Positions 44,764-53,864 of a DNA stretch of 64,000 bases are shown here, one piece after another. This stretch comes from Muribaculum sp. An289 (GTDB lineage Bacteria > Bacteroidota > Bacteroidia > Bacteroidales > UBA932), in NCBI RefSeq assembly GCF_002159555.1, contig NZ_NFIV01000002.1, positions 219,960-283,959 of the forward strand. Direction: 5' to 3'. The notes below the pieces were generated by a model. The model ran no database searches. It had not been told where the DNA came from and saw only the letters and a list, made by a program, of their open reading frames with translations. Every line of letters starts with the position of its first letter. Position 1 is the first letter of the stretch. The position numbers and the translations under genes were made by a program.

Positions 44764-46011
44764 ATGAACGTATCGAGAAGGAAGGAATTGTTCCCGAATG
44801 TGACCGACGAGCAGTGGAATGACTGGAAGTGGCAGGTCAAGAACAGAATAGAGACCTTAGAGGATTTGAAAAAATACGTGAATCTCACGCCCGAGGAGGA
44901 AGAAGGTGTCCGTCAGACCCTGAAGACCCTCAGGATGGCGATTACCCCGTATTATGTGTCCCTTATCAATCCGGACGATCCTCATGATCCGATACGACGT
45001 CAGGCTGTCCCTACCATATATGAGACACACAGGGTTGCAGCGGATCAGCTCGACCCTCTCCATGAAGATATAGATTCTCCGGTTCCCGGCCTGACACACA
45101 GGTATCCAGACCGTGTGCTCCTGCTTATAACCGATATGTGCTCGATGTATTGCCGCCATTGTACGAGGAGGCGTTTCGCCGGGCATACGGATTCCGAAAG
45201 TTCGCACGAGCGTGTGGAGAAAGCGTTGGAATACATCGAGAAGACCCCTCAGGTAAGGGATGTGCTTCTTTCAGGAGGCGATGCGCTGATGGTCAGTGAC
45301 GCCCGCCTGGAATACATCATCTCGCGTTTGAGGCAGATTCCACATGTTGAGATTGTCAGGATTGGTTCGCGTGTTCCGGTCGTTTGCCCGCAGAGGATTA
45401 CGGACGACCTTGTGAACATGTTGAAAAAATACCATCCGATATGGCTCAATACGCATTTCAACCATCCTAACGAGTTTACCGAAGAGTCGGCTGCCGCCTG
45501 TGCGAAACTTGCCGATGCCGGCATACCTCTCGGTAACCAGAGCGTGCTTCTCCGCGGAGTGAACGATTGTGTCGGTGTGATGCGCAAACTTGTCCACGGA
45601 CTTGTGAAAATGAGGGTAAGGCCTTATTACATATACCAGTGCGACCTTTCCATGGGATTGGAACATTTCCGTACTCCGGTATCCAAGGGCATCGAGATTA
45701 TCGAGTCGTTGCGCGGACATACTTCGGGTTTTGCCGTTCCAACTTTCGTTGTGGACGCTCCGGGCGGCGGCGGAAAGATACCGGTGATGCCTCAGTATCT
45801 TATTTCACAGGCTCCGGGCAAGGTAGTGCTCAGGAATTTCGAAGGGGTGATTACCACTTATACCGAGCCGATGGAGTATGAAAACTGCCATTGTCCTGAG
45901 TGCGAAGGGCTCCGTACCGAAGGTGTGGAGTCTTTGCTGGAGGGCAAGGAAATGTCGATTGAGCCTGCCCGCCTCGACAGGGTGGAAAGGGCCCATAACT
46001 ATAAGAAATGA
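44764..46011 (+). CDS. kamA: L-lysine 2,3-aminomutase
   Basis: This 415-residue radical SAM/PLP enzyme converts L-lysine to L-beta-lysine, the first step of the pathway. The cluster cysteines are Cys126, Cys130 and Cys133 in MCSMYCRHCTRRR; the PLP lysine is Lys338 in PGGGGKIPVM. Both are within one position of the Clostridium enzyme. HFNHPNEFTEE and RPYYIYQCDLSMGLEHFRTP carry substrate and metal contacts, and the CHCPEC tail may bind zinc. It is 7 nt from kdd and overlaps kamB by 4 nt (ATGA). Confidence 0.97.
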   Translation: MNVSRRKELFPNVTDEQWNDWKWQVKNRIETLEDLKKYVNLTPEEEEGVRQTLKTLRMAITPYYVSLINPDDPHDPIRRQAVPTIYETHRVAADQLDPLHEDIDSPVPGLTHRYPDRVLLLITDMCSMYCRHCTRRRFAGHTDSESSHERVEKALEYIEKTPQVRDVLLSGGDALMVSDARLEYIISRLRQIPHVEIVRIGSRVPVVCPQRITDDLVNMLKKYHPIWLNTHFNHPNEFTEESAAACAKLADAGIPLGNQSVLLRGVNDCVGVMRKLVHGLVKMRVRPYYIYQCDLSMGLEHFRTPVSKGIEIIESLRGHTSGFAVPTFVVDAPGGGGKIPVMPQYLISQAPGKVVLRNFEGVITTYTEPMEYENCHCPECEGLRTEGVESLLEGKEMSIEPARLDRVERAHNYKK

Positions 46012-47027
46012 CATTGATAGATGATATAGTGGAATCGCGCTCCGTCTCTGTCGTGGGGCTGGAGAAGAACACGGGGAAGACGGAGTGCCTTAACTATATC
46101 ATCAGGAATCTTCCGGCCGGCAGGGTGAAGGTCGCCGTAACCTCCATAGGTGTGGACGGAGAGACGACGGATTCCGTGACAGGGACGTCCAAGCCGGAAA
46201 TCTTCCTCAGGGAAGGCATGCTGTTCTCCACAAGCGAAAAGCATTACCTTCAGCGCCGCATACTTTCGGAACTTCTGGATGTGAGCGATGAAAGCACGGC
46301 TTTGGGAAGGGTTGTCACGGCAAGGGCCCTGGATTACGGAAACCTTTTGCTCTCAGGCCCTTCTACAGGAAAAGGCCTGGGAAGGTGGATCAGGAAGATG
46401 GAGACACTGGGTGCCGGACTTACACTGATAGACGGTGCCATTTCCCGTTTGTCATCGGCATCCCCGGCCATAAGCGAAGCGATGGTGCTTTCGACCGGAG
46501 CGGCGTTGAGCGCGAATATCGCCGAATTAGTAAGGAAAACGGCGCATACCGTCGGTCTCATAATGGCAGAAAAATATTCCGGCCCCGGATATGAGCGGAT
46601 GTCCGGCCTCGAAGGCGGAGGTATATGGAACATCTGCACGGACGGAAGCATCAGGCAGGTACCTTCGGGAATGTCGGCGCTTTCGCTTGCATCGGTCAAG
46701 GACAATCTGGCCCGAGGTTTTGCCGGGATATATGTTTCCGGGGCGCTTACGGACAGACTTGTGGACCGGATTATTGCGGACGGGGCGGGAGACGGTTTTG
46801 AAATAGTGGCAAGGGATTTTACGAAAGTATTCGTTTCGCCTTCCTGCGTTGCGAGGATGGAAAGGGCCGGCATCATGCTCAAAATGCTTATGACAAGCAG
46901 ATTGTTGGCAGTATGCGTGAACCCTGTTTCGCCGAACGGGATTATCCTGGATTCTTCGAGGCTCTGCGGGGCCCTGGAGGAAAAACTGCCGGTTCCCGTT
47001 TATGATTTATTTAGATTGGACAGTTGA
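46008..47027 (+). CDS. kamB: Lysine 5,6-aminomutase reactivase subunit KamB
   Basis: This 339-residue protein has a P-loop at residues 17-25 (GLEKNTGKT) but no further recognisable domain. Position between kamA and a MutS-like kamC, with ATGA overlaps on both sides, matches the KamB of other lysine-fermenting clusters. KamB and KamC are thought to reactivate the B12-dependent 5,6-aminomutase by exchanging damaged cofactor with ATP. Function is inferred from synteny more than from motifs. Confidence 0.8.
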   Translation: MTLIDDIVESRSVSVVGLEKNTGKTECLNYIIRNLPAGRVKVAVTSIGVDGETTDSVTGTSKPEIFLREGMLFSTSEKHYLQRRILSELLDVSDESTALGRVVTARALDYGNLLLSGPSTGKGLGRWIRKMETLGAGLTLIDGAISRLSSASPAISEAMVLSTGAALSANIAELVRKTAHTVGLIMAEKYSGPGYERMSGLEGGGIWNICTDGSIRQVPSGMSALSLASVKDNLARGFAGIYVSGALTDRLVDRIIADGAGDGFEIVARDFTKVFVSPSCVARMERAGIMLKMLMTSRLLAVCVNPVSPNGIILDSSRLCGALEEKLPVPVYDLFRLDS

Positions 47028-48403
47028 AAGTTTTTTGGCAGGTGGTCAGATTCAAGGACATAGTGGATTCCAAATGCGGAATCCGGTATTATTTCGAAGG
47101 GCTGGAATTGTCTTCCGGCTTTTCGCGGAAATTGTTGCTTGAAACCCCGATGATGACGTCCACAGAAGAGATAAAGGCTTCCTATATATCCGTCCTCGAA
47201 GCCGTGCGTGTTCTGGACGATTATGACGTATATGAATCCGTCACCGCCAGGCTCTGCGAATTGCGCGATATTACGGCAACATTTGCAAGGCTTGAGGACG
47301 GAGAAGTGCTGGATGAAATCGAACTTTTCGAAATAAAGCATCTTGCACTTGTTTCAGCAAAGGTCCGGGAGCTTCTTGAACCGATGAATCTTTGCAGCGA
47401 CAGGGTGGAATGCCGTCTGCCTTTGCCGGAAGACCTTTCGGAAGTCCTCGCCCTGCTCGACCCTGACGGTTTAGGCATAAATTCGTTCTATATCTACGAT
47501 TCATACGATCCCCGGCTTGCGGAACTGAGGCTTGTCATAAGAAGGGCCAGCGGGGAGGAAAGGGCTGAAGCCGAGGAGAAAGCCGCCGCAATGGAGGCAG
47601 CCGTGCGCGCTTCGCTGTCGGCCTCCCTGAAATCCTTTTCATCTCTCATGAAAGACTCCCTGTATTCGCTGGCACGTCTCGATATAATATTGGCCAAGGC
47701 GAAAATGATGGAAGACAAGGGGTATGTCATCCCGAAAGTGCTTGAAAGGGGAGGCAAGGGAGGATATGAAGGACTGTTCCATCCGCAGATTGCGGACAGC
47801 CTTTCCGAAAGCGGACGTTCTTTCCAGCCGATAGATTTTTCATATTCTTCCCCGGTCACGGTTCTCGTCGGGATGAATATGGGCGGAAAAAGCGTTGTTC
47901 TTAAAATGCTCGCACTTGCACAGTATCTTGTGCAATTCGGTTTTGCCGTTCCCGCTACCTCGGCCCGCGTAGCGCCGAAGGACGAAGTGTTCCTCATCAG
48001 CGGGGATGCCGAGAACAGCCGGGAGGGGCTATCTTCCTTTGCCGGCGAAATAAAGGCCATAGACGCCTCGATAGCGTATGCGCGGAACATCGGTGAGCCG
48101 TTGGTGCTCGTGGATGAACCAGCAAGGACTACGAACCCGATAGAGGGCACCGCCCTTGTTTCGGCCCTTGTCCAGACTTTTTCCGAGCTCGGTACCGCTG
48201 CCGTCATTACGACACATTACGATATAGCCGGAGTCCGTTGCCGTCAATTGAGGGTCAAAGGATATTCCGAAGGAAAAATGGATTACTCGCTTGCCGACGT
48301 AGGCGAAGCGGGAGTACCGCACGAAGCGATAGATACCGCCCGTCGGACGGGCGCCGACAGCCGTTGGCTGGATCTGGCGCGCCGTTTTGCGGACAACAGA
48401 TAG
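47024..48403 (+). CDS. kamC: MutS-like ATPase KamC of the 5,6-aminomutase reactivase
   Basis: This 459-residue protein has a C-terminal MutS-family ATPase domain: Walker A VGMNMGGKSVVLKML near residue 283, Walker B LVLVDEPARTTNPIEGTALV, and the AAVITTHYDIAGVRCR segment. The N-terminal part is helical and lacks the MutS mismatch-recognition domain, so DNA repair is unlikely. With KamB it probably works on KamDE. Automatic annotation often calls this gene mutS, which would be misleading here. Confidence 0.86.
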   Translation: MKVFWQVVRFKDIVDSKCGIRYYFEGLELSSGFSRKLLLETPMMTSTEEIKASYISVLEAVRVLDDYDVYESVTARLCELRDITATFARLEDGEVLDEIELFEIKHLALVSAKVRELLEPMNLCSDRVECRLPLPEDLSEVLALLDPDGLGINSFYIYDSYDPRLAELRLVIRRASGEERAEAEEKAAAMEAAVRASLSASLKSFSSLMKDSLYSLARLDIILAKAKMMEDKGYVIPKVLERGGKGGYEGLFHPQIADSLSESGRSFQPIDFSYSSPVTVLVGMNMGGKSVVLKMLALAQYLVQFGFAVPATSARVAPKDEVFLISGDAENSREGLSSFAGEIKAIDASIAYARNIGEPLVLVDEPARTTNPIEGTALVSALVQTFSELGTAAVITTHYDIAGVRCRQLRVKGYSEGKMDYSLADVGEAGVPHEAIDTARRTGADSRWLDLARRFADNR

Positions 48404-48430
48404 GTTTATTAAGTTAAAATAAGATATTTT

Positions 48431-49984
48431 ATGAGTAGTAAATTGGGTTTGGATTTCGGAAAAGTCGCCCACGCAAGGGAGCTTGCAGGGTCGATTGCCC
48501 GTAATGTCCAGGATTTTGTGGAAAAATATACTACCGTGGCGGTCGAAAGGACATTGTGCCGCCTTATGGGTATCGATGGCGTGGATTCGGCAGGAGTTCC
48601 GCTGCCTAACGTCGTGGTAGACAGTCTGAAAAGCAAGGGTCTCCTTCAGGAAGGTGTCCTGTTTTATCTTGCGAATGCGATGATAAGCTATGGGCTGGAC
48701 CCTCAGCAGATAGCTGAAAAGGTGGCTTCTTCCGAAATAGACCTCGGCAGTACGAAGCCGGCCTCCAAGGAGGAGCGGGACAAGGTGCTCAGGCCTGTAA
48801 TCGAGTCCAGCCTCGACAGGATTAAGGCCCGCAGGGCACGTCGTGAAGAGTATCTGAGGACCATCGGCGAAGGGCCAAAGCCATACATTTATGTAATAGT
48901 CGCTACGGGCAACATATACGAGGACGTAGTCCAGGCACAGGCCGCAGCGCGCCAGGGAGCCGACATCATAGCGGTAATAAGGACCACGGGCCAGAGCCTT
49001 TTGGACTATGTGCCTTACGGAGCCACTACCGAAGGTTTCGGCGGAACCTATGCGACCCAGGAAAATTTCCGCATCATGCGCAAGGCGCTTGACGAAGTAG
49101 GAGAGGAGGTAGGCCGCTATATCAGGCTTTGCAACTATTGCTCCGGACTCTGCATGCCGGAAATAGCCATAATGGGCGCCTTCGAAGGCCTCGACGTGAT
49201 GCTCAACGATGCCCTTTACGGGATACTGTTCAGGGACATAAATATGCAGAGGACCCTCATCGACCAGTATTTTTCGAGGGTGATAAACGGTTATGCGGGA
49301 GTCATAATCAATACCGGCGAAGACAATTATCTTACAACGGCGGATGCCGTGGAGGCCGCCCATACTGTCCTTGCCTCGGACATCATCAATGAGCAGCTTG
49401 CGCTTTTGGCGGGGCTTCCGGAGGAGCAGATGGGGCTCGGCCATGCCTTCGAAATGGATCCTATGCTTGAAAACGGCTTCCTTTACGAACTGGCGCAGGC
49501 CGAAATGACGAGGGAGATTTTCCCTAAGGCGACCCTGAAGTACATGCCTCCTACGAAATTCATGACCGGAAACATTTTCCGCGGCCATATCCAGGACGCC
49601 CTGTTCAATATGGTGGGAATCTGGACACATCAGGGCATACAGCTTCTCGGCATGCCTACCGAGGCGATACATACTCCGTTCATGTCGGACAGGTATCTTT
49701 CGATAGAGAACGCGAAATACATCTTCACCAATATGAAGAACATAGGCGACGAGATGGAGTTCAGGGAAGGCGGAATCGTCCGCACAAGGGCGGCCAAGGT
49801 TCTCGACGATGCCATCGAATTGCTTGAAAAGATGGACAGGGAAGGCCTGTTCACGGCCCTTGAAAAAGGGATTTTCGCTGATGTCAAACGCTCCAAGACA
49901 GGTGGAAAGGGACTGGAAGGCGTATGCATGAAGGGTTCGCATTATTCCAATCCGTTTATTGAACTGATGAAAAACAGAAAATAA
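48431..49984 (+). CDS. kamD: Lysine 5,6-aminomutase alpha subunit
   Basis: This 517-residue TIM-barrel subunit of the adenosylcobalamin- and PLP-dependent mutase moves the terminal amino group of beta-lysine to C5. It begins MSSKLGLDFGKVAHARELAGSIA and has PYIYVIVATGNIYEDVVQAQAAARQGADIIAVIRTTGQSLLDYVPYG, both typical of KamD, and length equals the family norm. It ends 1 nt before kamE. Confidence 0.97.
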   Translation: MSSKLGLDFGKVAHARELAGSIARNVQDFVEKYTTVAVERTLCRLMGIDGVDSAGVPLPNVVVDSLKSKGLLQEGVLFYLANAMISYGLDPQQIAEKVASSEIDLGSTKPASKEERDKVLRPVIESSLDRIKARRARREEYLRTIGEGPKPYIYVIVATGNIYEDVVQAQAAARQGADIIAVIRTTGQSLLDYVPYGATTEGFGGTYATQENFRIMRKALDEVGEEVGRYIRLCNYCSGLCMPEIAIMGAFEGLDVMLNDALYGILFRDINMQRTLIDQYFSRVINGYAGVIINTGEDNYLTTADAVEAAHTVLASDIINEQLALLAGLPEEQMGLGHAFEMDPMLENGFLYELAQAEMTREIFPKATLKYMPPTKFMTGNIFRGHIQDALFNMVGIWTHQGIQLLGMPTEAIHTPFMSDRYLSIENAKYIFTNMKNIGDEMEFREGGIVRTRAAKVLDDAIELLEKMDREGLFTALEKGIFADVKRSKTGGKGLEGVCMKGSHYSNPFIELMKNRK

Positions 49985-49985
49985 T

Positions 49986-50774
49986 ATGAGTGGCGGTTTA
50001 TATTCAATGCAGGTCAAGGATTTCGACAAGACCCTCGACCTTACCAAAGTAAAGCCTTACGGCGATACGATGAACGACGGGAAAGTCCAGATAAGTTTCA
50101 CCCTTCCGGTTCCGGCAGGTGACGAAGCCGTCGAGGCAGCCAAGCAGCTTCTCCGCAAAATGGGTCTCAACGATCCTTTGGTAGTGTTCTACCGGGAGCT
50201 CACCGAAGGGTATACGTTCTTCAATTGTTACGGAAGCTGCACGCACACTGTCGATTATACCTCCATCCACGTGCCTAAGGTGGAGTCCAACGTCATGTCG
50301 ATGGACGAGACCGACGAATATATAAAGGAGAACATAGGGCGCAAGATAGTGGTCGTTGGAGCAAGTACCGGAACGGATGCCCATACGGTAGGCATAGACG
50401 CCATCATGAACATGAAGGGTTATGCCGGTCATTACGGACTGGAAAGGTATGAAATGATAGAGGCATACAATCTCGGGAGCCAGGTGCCGAACGATGAATT
50501 CCTGGCCAAGGCCCTTGAGCTGAAAGCCGATGCCCTTCTTGTTTCCCAGACAGTTACGCAGAAAGACATCCATATCAAGAACCTTACGGAACTCGTGGAG
50601 CTCATGGAGGCGGAAGGACTCAGGGACAGGATGCTTCTTGTATGCGGCGGCCCGCGCATTACGCACGAACTTGCCAAGGAACTCGGTTATGATGCCGGTT
50701 TCGGCATGAATACATACGCCGACGATGTGGCTTCGTTCATCGTGCAGGAATTTGTAAAAAGAGGAATGAAATAA
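49986..50774 (+). CDS. kamE: Lysine 5,6-aminomutase beta subunit
   Basis: This 262-residue Rossmann-type B12-binding subunit has the base-off/His-on motif GTDAHTVGID with His133, and Lys144 in MNMKGYAG is at exactly the position of the lysine that holds PLP in the Acetoanaerobium (Clostridium) sticklandii enzyme. The C-terminal LLVCGGPRITHELAKELGYDAGFGMNTYA completes the cobalamin fold. Works as a complex with KamD. Confidence 0.97.
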   Translation: MSGGLYSMQVKDFDKTLDLTKVKPYGDTMNDGKVQISFTLPVPAGDEAVEAAKQLLRKMGLNDPLVVFYRELTEGYTFFNCYGSCTHTVDYTSIHVPKVESNVMSMDETDEYIKENIGRKIVVVGASTGTDAHTVGIDAIMNMKGYAGHYGLERYEMIEAYNLGSQVPNDEFLAKALELKADALLVSQTVTQKDIHIKNLTELVELMEAEGLRDRMLLVCGGPRITHELAKELGYDAGFGMNTYADDVASFIVQEFVKRGMK

Positions 50775-50794
50775 ATAATTAAAATTTTAATATT

Positions 50795-51451
50795 ATGGAT
50801 AAGAATCAGATAAGAGAGGTCATAGCCAGAAGGGCTGCTCTCGAATTGCATGACGGCGATGTCGTCAATTTGGGCATAGGTCTGCCTACGATGATACCCG
50901 ATTTTCTTCCTGAAGGCGTTTCTGTCGTCCTTCAGTCGGAAAACGGAGTCATGGGGATGGGACCGGCACCTGCCCCTGGCGAGGAAAATCCTGAAAGGAT
51001 AAATGCCGGCGGCGGTTATATTACCTTCAACCCTGGAGCTTCCACTTTCGACTCCGCCGAATCTTTCGCCATTATCCGCGGTGGGCATGTGGATGCCACT
51101 TTCCTCGGGGCGATGCAGGTGGACGAAAAGGGAAATCTCGCAAACTGGATTATCCCGGGCAAGCTTACTCCTGGCATGGGAGGCGCGATGGATCTTGTCG
51201 TAGGGGCTAAAAGGGTGATTGTCACCATGGAGCACACCAATAAGGGCAAGCTCAAAATCCTGAAAGAGTGCAGCCTTCCTTTGACTGCTGCCGCACAGGT
51301 CGATATGATTATCACCGAGATGGGAGTGATGAAGATTGTTCCGGAAGGCATAGAGTTGGTGGAAATCAATCCTGAATTCACTGTCGAGCAAGTACAGGAA
51401 GCCACTGAACCGAAGCTGATTGTTTCACCTGATTTAAAACCCATGTGCTGA
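50795..51451 (+). CDS. atoA: Acetate/butyrate-acetoacetate CoA-transferase, beta subunit
   Basis: This 218-residue subunit B carries the catalytic glutamate Glu49 in VLQSENGVMGMG, which forms the CoA thioester, and the loop LGIGLPTMIPDFL at the N-terminus. It completes the enzyme begun by atoD. Release of butyrate with formation of acetoacetyl-CoA would close the lysine pathway. It is 20 nt after kamE and 1 nt before the hydratase. Confidence 0.93.
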   Translation: MDKNQIREVIARRAALELHDGDVVNLGIGLPTMIPDFLPEGVSVVLQSENGVMGMGPAPAPGEENPERINAGGGYITFNPGASTFDSAESFAIIRGGHVDATFLGAMQVDEKGNLANWIIPGKLTPGMGGAMDLVVGAKRVIVTMEHTNKGKLKILKECSLPLTAAAQVDMIITEMGVMKIVPEGIELVEINPEFTVEQVQEATEPKLIVSPDLKPMC

Positions 51452-51452
51452 T

Positions 51453-51860
51453 ATGATCAAGACAGGGGACAAATACGAGCAGAAAGTACGTTATACGCAG
51501 GATGACGTAATCGGTTTCGCCAAGGTCAGCGGTGACTGCAACCCAATCCATCTCGATGCCGAATATGCCGCAAAGACCATGTTCAAGCGTCCGATTGTAC
51601 ACGGTTTCCTTTCAGCAGCCGTCTTTTCGAAGGTGTTCGGTATGGATTTTCCGGGTCCCGGTACCATCTACATGTCGCAACAGATGAAATTCCTTGCTCC
51701 CGTGTATGTGGACAGGGATTATGTCGCGCGTTTCGAAGTCACCGAGATCAAGCCCGAAAAACACATAGGTATCGTCAGCTGTTCCCTTGTGGACTGCGAG
51801 ACCGGCAGGGAATGCATAAGCGGTACCGCCATGCTGAAACATGACGAGCAATTTGTATAA
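51453..51860 (+). CDS. MaoC/PhaJ-type (R)-specific enoyl-CoA hydratase
   Basis: This 135-residue hotdog protein has the hydratase-2 motif FAKVSGDCNPIHLDAEYA, with catalytic Asp28 and His33 spaced as in PhaJ. The enzymes interconvert crotonyl-CoA and (R)-3-hydroxybutyryl-CoA. Placement directly before an SDR reductase and butyryl-CoA dehydrogenase suggests it dehydrates the reductase product to crotonyl-CoA. It follows atoA by 1 nt, so it belongs to the cluster. Confidence 0.87.
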   Translation: MIKTGDKYEQKVRYTQDDVIGFAKVSGDCNPIHLDAEYAAKTMFKRPIVHGFLSAAVFSKVFGMDFPGPGTIYMSQQMKFLAPVYVDRDYVARFEVTEIKPEKHIGIVSCSLVDCETGRECISGTAMLKHDEQFV

Positions 51861-51910
51861 AAACAGAAATTATTAATAATCAAGTAAATAATCTTAAAAA
51901 AAATATTATT

Positions 51911-52654
51911 ATGAACAGATTGGAAAATAAAGTCGCCGTCATTACCGGTGGGACTGCCGGTATCGGCGCTGCTACGGCCCTTCTGTTTGCCAGGGAAGGT
52001 GCAAAGGTTACAGTATGGGGAAGGAGCGAAAAACGCGGTGAGGAGTTTGTCCGTTCCGCTGCCGGACAGGGACTCGATATCGCATACGACAAGGTGGATA
52101 CAAGCGATTTCGACGGTGTGACGGCAGGCATGAAGAAGGTTTATGACCGTTACGGAAAGATAGATATCCTTATCAACAATGCCGGAATAACCCGTGACAG
52201 TACCATGAAGAAAATGACCGTCGAGCAATGGCAGGAAGTAATCAATGTCAACCTTACGGGAGTTTTCTATTGTACCAAGGCCGTTTCCGAGTACATGCTT
52301 GCAGCTGGTTACGGAAGGATAGTGAACGCTTCGTCCGTCGTAGGGCTTTACGGCAATTTCGGCCAGACCAATTATGTTGCGACAAAGGCCGGCATCATCG
52401 GAATGACAAAGACCCTTGCCCGTGAATTCGGCCGCAAAGGCATTACTGTCAATGCCGTTGCCCCTGGTTTCATCGCTACGGACATGGTTGCCGCAATGCC
52501 TGAGGAAGTGCTTGCCGGCATGAAGGCCAAGGTGCCTGTAGGACGTCTCGGAGACCCTGAAGACATAGCATACGCATACCTGTATCTCGCTTCGGATGAG
52601 GCTTCATATGTGAACGGGGCTACATTGAGCGTGGACGGCGGAATGACTGTATAA
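51911..52654 (+). CDS. FabG/PhaB-like 3-oxoacyl-CoA/ACP reductase
   Basis: This 247-residue classical SDR has TGGTAGIGAATA (nucleotide loop), NNAGITRD, and the catalytic Ser142, Tyr155, Lys159 in NASSVVGLYG and TNYVATKAG. Sequence alone cannot separate FabG (ACP substrate) from PhaB (acetoacetyl-CoA). Its place in a CoA-based butyrate cluster, next to a PhaJ-like hydratase, favours acetoacetyl-CoA reductase giving the (R)-3-hydroxy product. Confidence 0.88.
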   Translation: MNRLENKVAVITGGTAGIGAATALLFAREGAKVTVWGRSEKRGEEFVRSAAGQGLDIAYDKVDTSDFDGVTAGMKKVYDRYGKIDILINNAGITRDSTMKKMTVEQWQEVINVNLTGVFYCTKAVSEYMLAAGYGRIVNASSVVGLYGNFGQTNYVATKAGIIGMTKTLAREFGRKGITVNAVAPGFIATDMVAAMPEEVLAGMKAKVPVGRLGDPEDIAYAYLYLASDEASYVNGATLSVDGGMTV

Positions 52655-52692
52655 GGAAAGATAGGTTACAGTAAATTTAATTGATTTTTGAT

Positions 52693-53832
52693 ATGAATTT
52701 TGATTTGACCAAGACAGAAGCGCTCTTCCTCCAGATGATACGCGAGTTTTCCGACAAGGAAGTCGCGCCTCTTGCCGCAGAAATAGACGAGCAGGAGAGG
52801 TTTCCTCTTGAAACCGTCGAGAAGATGAAAGGCATAGGCCTGTTCGGCATTCCTATTCCGGTGCAATACGGAGGAGCCGGCGGAACAAACCTCATGTATA
52901 CTATGGCCGTAGAGGAACTTTCCAGAAACTGTGCAACTACGGGAGTAATGCTTTCGGCCCATACCTCCCTCTGCGTTGCGCCTATCTATGAGCACGGAAC
53001 CGAGGAGCAGAAGATGAAATATCTTCCCAAGCTCTGTTCAGGAGAATGGCTCGGGGCTTTCGGACTTACTGAGCCGAATGCCGGTACGGACGCATCGGCC
53101 CAGCAGACTACGGCCGTCCTTGATGGGGAAGAGTGGGTGTTGAACGGTAACAAGATATTCATTACGAATGCCGGTTATGCCCATGTGTACATAATTTTTG
53201 CAATGACGGACAAGTCATTAGGAACCAAAGGAATATCGGCTTTCATAGTAGAGAAGGACACTCCGGGATTTTCTTTCGGCAAGAAAGAGAAGAAACTCGG
53301 AATCCGCGGCTCGGCTACCTGCGAGCTGATTTTCGAGAACTGCCGCATACCTAAGTCCAACCTTCTCGGCAAACTCGGGGGAGGTTTCGGCGTTGCCATG
53401 AAAACCCTTGACGGTGGCCGCATAGGTATTGCCGCACAGGCTCTCGGAATAGCCCAGGGCGCTATGGACGAGACCGTCAAGTATACTAAGGAACGCAAAC
53501 AGTTCGGCAAATCCATTTCGGCTTTCCAGAATACACAGTTCCAGATGGCAGACCTTGAGACCAAGGTCCAGGCGGCCCGCCTTCTTGTCCGCAGTGCGGC
53601 GTTCAAGAAAGATGCAAAGGTGCCTTATTCGGCCGATGCGGCCATGGCCAAGCTTTTTGCCGCCGAGACCGCAATGGAGGTGACGACCAAGGCCGTACAG
53701 TTCCATGGCGGTTACGGTTATACGAGGGAATATCCTGTCGAGCGTATGATGCGCGATGCCAAGATTACGGAAATCTACGAAGGAACTTCGGAAGTCCAGA
53801 GGATGGTTATCGCCGGCAAGCTCTTCAAATAA
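52693..53832 (+). CDS. bcd: Butyryl-CoA (short-chain acyl-CoA) dehydrogenase
   Basis: This 379-residue FAD enzyme starts at the ATG at 52693 (MNFDLTKTEALFLQMIREF). It has the acyl-CoA dehydrogenase segments FGLTEPNAGTDASAQQT, the KKLGIRGSATCELIFENCRIP domain and the terminal IYEGTSEVQRMVIAGKL with catalytic base Glu363. Upstream of etfBA, it reduces crotonyl-CoA to butyryl-CoA, the energy-yielding step. A TTG four codons upstream is rejected. Confidence 0.94.
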   Translation: MNFDLTKTEALFLQMIREFSDKEVAPLAAEIDEQERFPLETVEKMKGIGLFGIPIPVQYGGAGGTNLMYTMAVEELSRNCATTGVMLSAHTSLCVAPIYEHGTEEQKMKYLPKLCSGEWLGAFGLTEPNAGTDASAQQTTAVLDGEEWVLNGNKIFITNAGYAHVYIIFAMTDKSLGTKGISAFIVEKDTPGFSFGKKEKKLGIRGSATCELIFENCRIPKSNLLGKLGGGFGVAMKTLDGGRIGIAAQALGIAQGAMDETVKYTKERKQFGKSISAFQNTQFQMADLETKVQAARLLVRSAAFKKDAKVPYSADAAMAKLFAAETAMEVTTKAVQFHGGYGYTREYPVERMMRDAKITEIYEGTSEVQRMVIAGKLFK

Positions 53833-53864
53833 TGTATGTTTAACCTATAAGAGAAGATTGAAAC

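Noticed and set aside
47024..48403. DNA mismatch repair protein MutS
   Set aside because: Only the ATPase domain is present and the gene is overlapped by kamB and adjacent to kamD; KamC is the better name.
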